Shown: one piece after another, positions 6,826 to 10,511 of the stretch | Layout: every line of letters begins with the position of its first letter | How positions within the stretch are numbered: the first letter of the stretch is position 1 | Assembly: GCA_021848555.1 (NCBI GenBank) | Contig: JAJZUN010000058.1 | Location: 1 to 10,511 of the forward strand | Length of the DNA stretch: 10,511 nt | Direction of reading: 5' to 3' | Origin: Pseudomonadota bacterium | GTDB taxonomy: Bacteria; Pseudomonadota; Gammaproteobacteria; Burkholderiales; SG8-39 | Made by a program: the position numbers and the translations under genes | Notes under the pieces: model-generated | What the model saw: the letters and a program-made list of their open reading frames with translations, nothing else | Database searches by the model: none | Told to the model about the DNA's origin: nothing

Positions 6826-7048
6826 GGCGTAGTCAACGTTTATCCGTTATACGCCGGATCTGAATCCCGATGAACTGGCGTGGAGTCATGTCGAGCGTAC
6901 CGGCACGGCCAGGCGTCCCTTGCAGAAGGAGGGGATACGGCGCGAACGCATCCAGGCGCAACTCGCAAGAATCCAAACAATGCCCAAGCTCGTTCGTTCA
7001 TTCTTCCGTGGGGAATTGTTGGACGGCTTGAATAATCTCCCGGGGTAA
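6826..7048 (+). pseudogene. C-terminal remnant of an IS630-family transposase
   Basis: On the plus strand, the frame ending at the TAA 7046-7048 reads TPDLNPDELAWSHVERTG and later ARIQTMPKLVRSFFRGELL. This is the typical C-terminus of IS630 (Tc1/mariner-like) transposases (PPYxPxLNPxExxWSHxKR, with the last E of the DDE triad; then LxxLVRSFFR). The preceding part, VVNVYPLYA, continues the same protein in another frame, so one base has been lost near 6853. Everything upstream (most of the catalytic domain and the left end) is missing; the start of the diguanylate cyclase gene takes its place. No terminal inverted repeat could be recognised. It is a non-functional scar lying between the cyclase and the triheme cytochrome genes. 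Confidence 0.8.
6846..6874 (-). promoter_or_regulatory. Possible sigma70 promoter of the diguanylate cyclase gene, inside the transposase remnant
   Basis: Minus strand TTCATC (6874-6869), a 17-nt spacer and TATAAC (6851-6846). The -10 matches five of six positions, the -35 only three. Transcription would start near 6840, 45 nt before the ATG. The hexamers lie in DNA that on the plus strand encodes the end of a transposase. Confidence 0.35.
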
Positions 7049-7068
7049 GCGCGGCGGGCTCGGGCCGG

Positions 7069-7542
7069 CTATCTGTTATGGCAGGTCGGACACAGGCCGC
7101 TTTGTGCATTGGACTTGCGCAGAAAGGGCGTGGTGTCGGGGTTATGCACGTTGTGGCACGATGAGCACTGGATCCAGCCGCCGTAGAGCTTGACGTCGTT
7201 TTTCGAAGCTCCGCCCCAGCCCCTCGATGCATCGGGCGGCGTCTTGAATTCCGGATCCTGTGCCGCTGTCGGGTAAGGCATGGATATCGGATGGTCGTTG
7301 CTCAAGTCCGTACCGAGCACCAGGTTCCCATAGAGCGTGAAGGTCTGCGTCGTTTCGGCGCGGTTCCACAGCGGCGTCGCGGCAAGATCGGTGTTCGCCG
7401 CGTGCGGTGTATGGCAGAACTCGCATACACGGGGCTGGCCGGTAGCGCTCAGGTCATGGCGCGAGCCGACGATGCTGCCGCTGCTCGCCGTTTGCGAAAA
7501 CATGAACAAACCGACGGGTGCGACAAATCGTCCAAGGTTCAT
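7069..7542 (-). CDS. Secreted triheme cytochrome c, paralogue of the tetraheme protein
   Basis: 157 residues with heme sites CEFCH (40-44), CSSCH (126-130) and CPTCH (151-155). It aligns by eye with the tetraheme cytochrome at 165-1016: GSIVGSRHDLS, CEFCHTPH, PLWNR, LSNDHPI, VKLYGG, CSSCHNVHNP and FLRKSNAQSGLCPTCHN all have counterparts. The segment carrying the second heme ([11 protein letters not shown] in the longer protein) and the glycine-rich insertion after it are absent. A short signal peptide (one arginine, FVAPVGLFMF, then SQTASSG) is plausible but weaker than in the paralogue. ATG 7542 is forced by an in-frame stop just upstream; its ribosome binding site is poor. A sigma54-type promoter lies about 80 nt upstream, at nearly the same distance as for the paralogue. 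Likely a periplasmic electron carrier of the same pathway. No clear terminator follows; the IS630 remnant ends 20 nt past its stop. Confidence 0.92.
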   Translation of the reverse strand: MNLGRFVAPVGLFMFSQTASSGSIVGSRHDLSATGQPRVCEFCHTPHAANTDLAATPLWNRAETTQTFTLYGNLVLGTDLSNDHPISMPYPTAAQDPEFKTPPDASRGWGGASKNDVKLYGGWIQCSSCHNVHNPDTTPFLRKSNAQSGLCPTCHNR

Positions 7543-7633
7543 ATCGGCTTATCATTCGAGTTGAGCTTGCTATCGCCCGAACGCTTTCTTTTCGGCTCGC
7601 GCGCGCGCAAGACGTGAGCATCACCCCTCTGCA

Positions 7634-7649
7634 CGCATGATTTGTGCCA
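7634..7649 (-). promoter_or_regulatory. Sigma54 (RpoN) -24/-12 promoter of the triheme cytochrome gene
   Basis: Minus strand TGGCACAAATCATGCG has a perfect TGGCAC -24 block and TGC at -12 with GG-N10-GC spacing. It shares TGGCACAA with the site before the tetraheme gene. The predicted start near 7623 gives a leader of about 80 nt, like the paralogue's. A GCAACG-C-CGTTGC dyad at 7680-7692 lies about 37 bp upstream and might bind an activator. Confidence 0.75.
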
Positions 7650-7849
7650 GCGAAACGAGCAGATTGGATTATATCGCGGGCAACGCCGTTGCGCGCCATC
7701 GGAACATGCGCGCCCCGCGCCTCCCGCGGTTCTCGATATCGGGAAGCCATTCCCCGCGAGCGCGAAACGATCTCAAAGTGGGACCGTTTGCGGTCCAGGA
7801 CTTCCGTCAACCACGTCGCCAACTTCCGGCAGGGCCATCGCATGAAAAG

Positions 7850-7889
7850 TTGTTTACGAACAAGGGTCTGCGAAGGCGGTTGTAAACAA
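7850..7889. repeat. 8-bp inverted repeat in the spacer before the ISAs1 remnant
   Basis: TTGTTTAC (7850-7857) and GTAAACAA (7882-7889) are perfect inverted copies 24 nt apart. They lie 44 nt before the ISAs1-like transposase start, so they may be part of that element's leader or end, or an operator. The 7650-7932 spacer also holds a small hairpin, GGACCG-TTTG-CGGTCC (7781-7796), without a T-run. I see no gene there. Confidence 0.4.
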
Positions 7890-7932
7890 GAGGATTCAGG
7901 CGTTTACTCTGGTCTTTCGAGGAGACCGGAAG

Positions 7933-8133
7933 ATGGAAGAAGTCGAGCCGCTGAGTGTGGAGGATGCGTTCGGGGATCTGAAGGACCCACGTAGTCGCAG
8001 CCCTGAGCATCGGTTGAGTGAGTTACTGGTGGTGGCGATCGCCGCGATCCTGTCCGGGCCGATAGCTGGGTGGGGATTGCCACGTGGGGGGAAGCCAAGA
8101 TTGAGTGGCTGCGACAGTACCTGAGGCTGGCTT
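7933..8133 (+). pseudogene. N-terminal remnant of an ISAs1-family transposase, frameshifted
   Basis: From ATG 7933 the frame reads MEEVEPLSVEDAFGDLKDPR and then HRLSELLVVAIAAILSG. After a single-base loss in a G-run near 8060 it continues in the next frame as ADSWVGIATWGEAKIEWLRQ, then YLRL. This matches the start of ISAs1-family/H-repeat transposases (the DDE_Tnp_1-associated domain: [21 protein letters not shown], then GETHLDFLKQY). After YLRL near 8130 the similarity ends; the expected ENGIPSHDT segment and the whole catalytic domain are missing. It is therefore a dead 5' fragment. The sequence just upstream (about 7840-7932) may be the leader of the element, but its end is not resolved. 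Confidence 0.8.
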
Positions 8134-8195
8134 GCAATGATGATTCCTTCATGCAATTGCCCTGGTCGCGGTGGCAGGGGGGGCTTGTCTTTCCT

Positions 8196-8224
8196 TTGCT
8201 TGAAATATATACTGAACATATATT
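8196..8224 (+). promoter_or_regulatory. Sigma70 promoter overlapped by an AT-rich operator of the toxin-antitoxin operon
   Basis: TTGCTT (8196-8201), a 17-nt spacer and TATATT (8219-8224) form a good promoter with a start near 8231, 20 nt before the ATG at 8251. Over the spacer and -10 lies a perfect inverted repeat, AATATAT-ACTGAAC-ATATATT (8204-8224). Such a dyad on the promoter is what autoregulation by an antitoxin would use. The block is much richer in AT than its surroundings. Confidence 0.65.
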
Positions 8225-8250
8225 CGATGATAGGCCCATGGGGTGTTCGG

Positions 8251-8559
8251 ATGACTGCGACCAACAAGGCTATAGCGAGCAAGAGAAAGACTCTCCTGTT
8301 CAAATTCAAAGACGATACGGTCACTACGGTGAGTGATGAAAGCTTTAGCAAAGTAGCTAAGATCCTGGGGTTCAACGATACCCAGACACTGCATTTTGCG
8401 ATTGCGCGTCTGCGCGACGAGATACTCGGCGCAAAAAAGGCCGGAGCGGCCGAGGGCGAAGCGCCTTATCCGGCGCTCAGTGCCGGGCAGCTCCTGGAAA
8501 TTCGTTCCGCTGCGCGCCTACCCAGAGGAAAATCGATTCGTAAGCAGTCTCTGTTTTGA
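8251..8559 (+). CDS. Putative antitoxin partner of the PemK/MazF-like protein
   Basis: 102 residues, first gene of a two-gene operon. The N-terminal half reads as a short beta strand (KTLLFKFKDD, 13-22) followed by two helices (about 30-60, SFSKVAKILGF and TLHFAIARLRDEIL). This is compatible with a small ribbon-helix-helix-like DNA-binding fold. The C-terminal half is linker-like with LSAGQLLEIRSAA (77-89) and a basic end, suited to toxin binding. ATG 8251 is preferred because the promoter start is predicted near 8231 and GGGG lies 7 nt upstream; longer in-frame versions begin before or at the promoter. It ends 6 nt before the toxin start, so the two are probably translationally coupled. The antitoxin role rests on gene order, size and the operator dyad; I do not recognise its family from sequence alone. 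Confidence 0.72.
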   Translation: MTATNKAIASKRKTLLFKFKDDTVTTVSDESFSKVAKILGFNDTQTLHFAIARLRDEILGAKKAGAAEGEAPYPALSAGQLLEIRSAARLPRGKSIRKQSLF

Positions 8560-8565
8560 CTCGGC

Positions 8566-9048
8566 ATGGCGAAGTATTACTCGGCGCCCAAGCCCGGCGA
8601 CATCGTGCAATGTCGCTTTCCGCAGGACCGGATACGTCAGCCCGGTCCCAAAGAACGGCCGGCTTTGGTAATCGAAGTCGAAGAATTCGAATTGCCGGAC
8701 CAATCGATCGAAGTCTTTGTAACGGTCGCTTACGGCACATCCGAGGATGTCGATCGCTGTCATCCGGGCGAGTTCAGGATCGACCGCAGCGATCCGCATG
8801 CGGGCCTTGGGCTCGATACCAAGTTCGATTTGGGTAGCCGCGTAAAGTTGCCGTTCGATAACGATTGGTTTGCACCGGGACCGGGAAAGCGTTTCGGCGC
8901 GCATCCGAAGCGCGGCAAACTCAATACGGACAACATCGATCTCAAACGCCGACTATCCTCGGCAGTCGCCGAGCTCAAAAAGTCGCATCGGCCCGCAACG
9001 CTCGGCATGAGTTCCAAATCTGGGCGCGGGAAGAAGGCTAAACCGTAG
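8566..9048 (+). CDS. PemK/MazF-family toxin-like protein with C-terminal extension
   Basis: 160 residues. The N-terminal half has the PemK/MazF pattern: PKPGDIVQCRFP (8-19), a basic loop, RPALVIEV (31-38), and VAYGTS (54-59), where the family has its catalytic Thr/Ser. Members are ribosome-independent endoribonucleases that cut mRNA. The core then continues into PGEFRID (67-73) and LDTKFDLGSRVKLPF (83-97). Unlike the typical protein of about 110 residues it has a further stretch of roughly 50 residues, with LKRRLSSAVAELKKS (126-140) and a lysine-rich tail. No ribosome binding site precedes ATG 8566, which follows the upstream stop by 6 nt, so translation probably depends on the antitoxin gene, as in many such pairs. 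Toxicity and RNase activity are inferred from the family. Confidence 0.78.
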   Translation: MAKYYSAPKPGDIVQCRFPQDRIRQPGPKERPALVIEVEEFELPDQSIEVFVTVAYGTSEDVDRCHPGEFRIDRSDPHAGLGLDTKFDLGSRVKLPFDNDWFAPGPGKRFGAHPKRGKLNTDNIDLKRRLSSAVAELKKSHRPATLGMSSKSGRGKKAKP

Positions 9049-9107
9049 TACACGGCGCTCCTCGCTCGCGCCCCTCTTCCTCGGCCCCTCATGCTCCCCT
9101 GGATCGG

Positions 9108-9135
9108 CCTGTTGCAAAATTCATTTTGCAACAGG
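9108..9135. terminator. 12-bp perfect hairpin between convergent genes, probable bidirectional terminator
   Basis: CCTGTTGCAAAA (9108-9119) and TTTTGCAACAGG (9124-9135) pair perfectly around TTCA. It lies 60 nt past the toxin stop and 2 nt past the hss stop, so it can serve both strands. The A/T run is inside the stem top rather than after it, so termination efficiency is uncertain. The arm CTGTTGCAAA resembles the ends of IS6/IS26-type elements (GGCACTGTTGCAAA, from memory), an alternative origin. Confidence 0.55.
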
Positions 9136-9137
9136 TT

Positions 9138-10511
9138 CTAAGTCACCCGGAAATTGCGGAACTGCCAGGGATCGGAGGCGTCGATGTCTTCCGGGTACAG
9201 ATTGCCGCGGCCGGCAAGGGGGGTCCAGTCGGTATACACGCCCACCAATTTGCCGAGATAGGGCGAGGACATCCCGAGCACGGCCTGATAGTCGAGTTCG
9301 TCCGGTTCGATGATGCCGGCCTTGGGATGTTGCAGCGCCCAGACGATGGCCGCCACGTAGGGGGCGTTCACCTGCAGGCTGGTGGCGTTGTTGTAGGGAC
9401 AGAGTTTGCGCGTTTCCTCGATGCCGAGCTGCGAGCCATACCAGTAGGCGCCCTTGTTGTGGCCCATCAGCAGCACGCCGAGTTCATCGAAGCCCGAATC
9501 GATTTCGTCGCGCAGCAGGCGCTGCTGCGGGGGGAAGCGCCAGCCGTTGCCGGCGAATTCCTGCAGCGACAGCACGGCGTCGTCGCAGGGGTGATAGGCG
9601 TAGTGGCAGGTCGGCCGGTAAATGACTTTGCCGTTCTCGCGCACGCTGAGGTAATCGGGGATCGAAATCGCCTCGCCGTGCGAAATCAGCCAGCCGTGAA
9701 ACGGTCCCTCCTTGGGCACCCAGGAGCGCACGCGCGTGGCCACGCCGGGGCGGTCGAGGTAGATCGCCGCGCCGCAGCCGAAGCCGTATTCGCGCCCGTC
9801 CGCGGGCCAGTTGCGCTCGTGCGTGCCCCAGCCGAGTTCGGCCGGCTGCAGCGATTCGCCGCAGAACGCTTCGCTCGACCAGGTATTGACGAATTCGCCG
9901 TTGCGTTTGCGCACCTGGCTGATCTGGTGGTCGCGCTCGGACACGTGTATGACTTTCACCTCGAGCTGCGCCGCGAGCCGCCCCCACTGCTCGCGGCTGC
10001 GCGGGGTCCCCGCGTCGACGCCGAGGTCTGCGGCGAGGTTGAGCAGCGCCTGCTTGACCAGATGCGACACCAGGCCGGGATTGGCGCCATGCATCAGCAC
10101 GCAGGTCGGTCCGGCAGGCAATTTTCTGCGCAGCGCCAGCGCGGCTTCGCGGTAAGCGTAGTTCGAGCGGCGGCTGGCGGGCGTCGCGGTGTCGGTGTGG
10201 CCGCCGGGCCAGGGCTCGATGCAGGCGTCGATATAGAGCACGCCGTGCTGCTGGCACCACTCGATGAGGGCGACGCTGGACACGTCGAAGGAGGCGTTGA
10301 CCAGGAAATCCCCGGGGCCGAGTTCGCGCGCGAGAATGCCGAGATAGTTGTCTCGCGTCAGCGGTTCGACGCGAAAGCTGACGTTGTACGCGGCGGCGAT
10401 GTCTTGGCCGAATGCGTTGGCGGTGACAATCGATATCTGCTCCGGCCGCAGGTCGATGTGGCGCAGGATCAGCGGCAGCGAGCCCTGTCCGACGGCGCCG
10501 AAGCCAGATCG
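9138..10511 (-). CDS. hss: Homospermidine synthase, N-terminus beyond the window
   Basis: 457 residues are in the window, the reading frame staying open to the right edge; the usual length of about 470-480 suggests only some 15-25 residues are missing. The enzyme joins two putrescines (or putrescine and spermidine) into homospermidine using NAD+ as prosthetic group, in the cytoplasm. It starts in the window with the Rossmann motif GFGAVGQG (residues 3-10). Typical family blocks follow: FLVNASFDVSS, HGANPGLVSHLVKQAL, AELGWGTHERNW, YHPCDDAVLSLQEFAGNGW, GHNKGAYWYGSQLGIEE and ATSLQVNAPYVAAIVWAL. The GTG near 10283 is internal, not a start, since the nucleotide-binding motif lies upstream of it. 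It is convergent with the toxin-antitoxin operon, and its promoter is outside the window. No sign of damage. No link with the cytochrome cluster is evident. Confidence 0.95.
   Translation of the reverse strand, partial: RSGFGAVGQGSLPLILRHIDLRPEQISIVTANAFGQDIAAAYNVSFRVEPLTRDNYLGILARELGPGDFLVNASFDVSSVALIEWCQQHGVLYIDACIEPWPGGHTDTATPASRRSNYAYREAALALRRKLPAGPTCVLMHGANPGLVSHLVKQALLNLAADLGVDAGTPRSREQWGRLAAQLEVKVIHVSERDHQISQVRKRNGEFVNTWSSEAFCGESLQPAELGWGTHERNWPADGREYGFGCGAAIYLDRPGVATRVRSWVPKEGPFHGWLISHGEAISIPDYLSVRENGKVIYRPTCHYAYHPCDDAVLSLQEFAGNGWRFPPQQRLLRDEIDSGFDELGVLLMGHNKGAYWYGSQLGIEETRKLCPYNNATSLQVNAPYVAAIVWALQHPKAGIIEPDELDYQAVLGMSSPYLGKLVGVYTDWTPLAGRGNLYPEDIDASDPWQFRNFRVT

Noticed and set aside
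7454..7843. Minus-strand open frame upstream of and overlapping the triheme gene
   Set aside because: It runs through the sigma54-type promoter and the start of the cytochrome in another frame, with no ribosome binding site or recognisable motif.
8137..8250. N-terminal extension of the antitoxin gene
   Set aside because: It would begin upstream of the promoter and operator at 8196-8224; its sequence is low-complexity and cysteine-rich, unlike the rest of the protein.

Overview
The window looks like chromosomal DNA of a Gram-negative proteobacterium, most likely a betaproteobacterium living by respiration. This is an inference from the high GC content, the sigma54-type promoters, the lipoprotein and signal-peptide types, and the abundance of c-type cytochromes. 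No rRNA, tRNA or other strong taxonomic marker is present.

Layout. Positions 1-107 hold the 5' end of a group II intron (minus strand, running off the left edge), sitting directly behind the intrinsic terminator (111-140) of a tetraheme cytochrome gene (165-1016, minus). An NHL beta-propeller lipoprotein gene follows on the same strand (1333-2514). A divergent promoter region (2515-2941) separates it from a tight three-gene plus-strand operon (2942-4831): a two-helix membrane protein with a HAMP-like segment, a membrane-anchored heptaheme cytochrome c, and a second two-helix membrane protein. Facing this operon is a membrane diguanylate cyclase (4897-6795, minus) with HAMP, a cysteine-rich GAF-like region and GGEEF. 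A triheme paralogue of the first cytochrome (7069-7542, minus) is bracketed by two decayed transposase fragments, IS630-like at 6826-7048 and ISAs1-like at 7933-8133. To the right are a toxin-antitoxin-like pair (8251-9048, plus; the second gene is PemK/MazF-like) with its own AT-rich promoter/operator, a 12-bp hairpin between convergent genes, and a homospermidine synthase gene (9138 to the right edge, minus) missing its N-terminus.

How the parts may work together. Three minus-strand sites with the exact GG-N10-GC spacing of sigma54 promoters lie upstream of the two small cytochromes and the NHL protein, so these may form one regulon controlled by an enhancer-binding protein. The plus-strand operon and the diguanylate cyclase add membrane-anchored heme and membrane signalling parts. 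My reading, which is inference, is a periplasmic multiheme redox module with linked c-di-GMP signalling and a cytochrome duplicate among mobile-element remnants. The toxin-antitoxin pair and hss appear unrelated to it.
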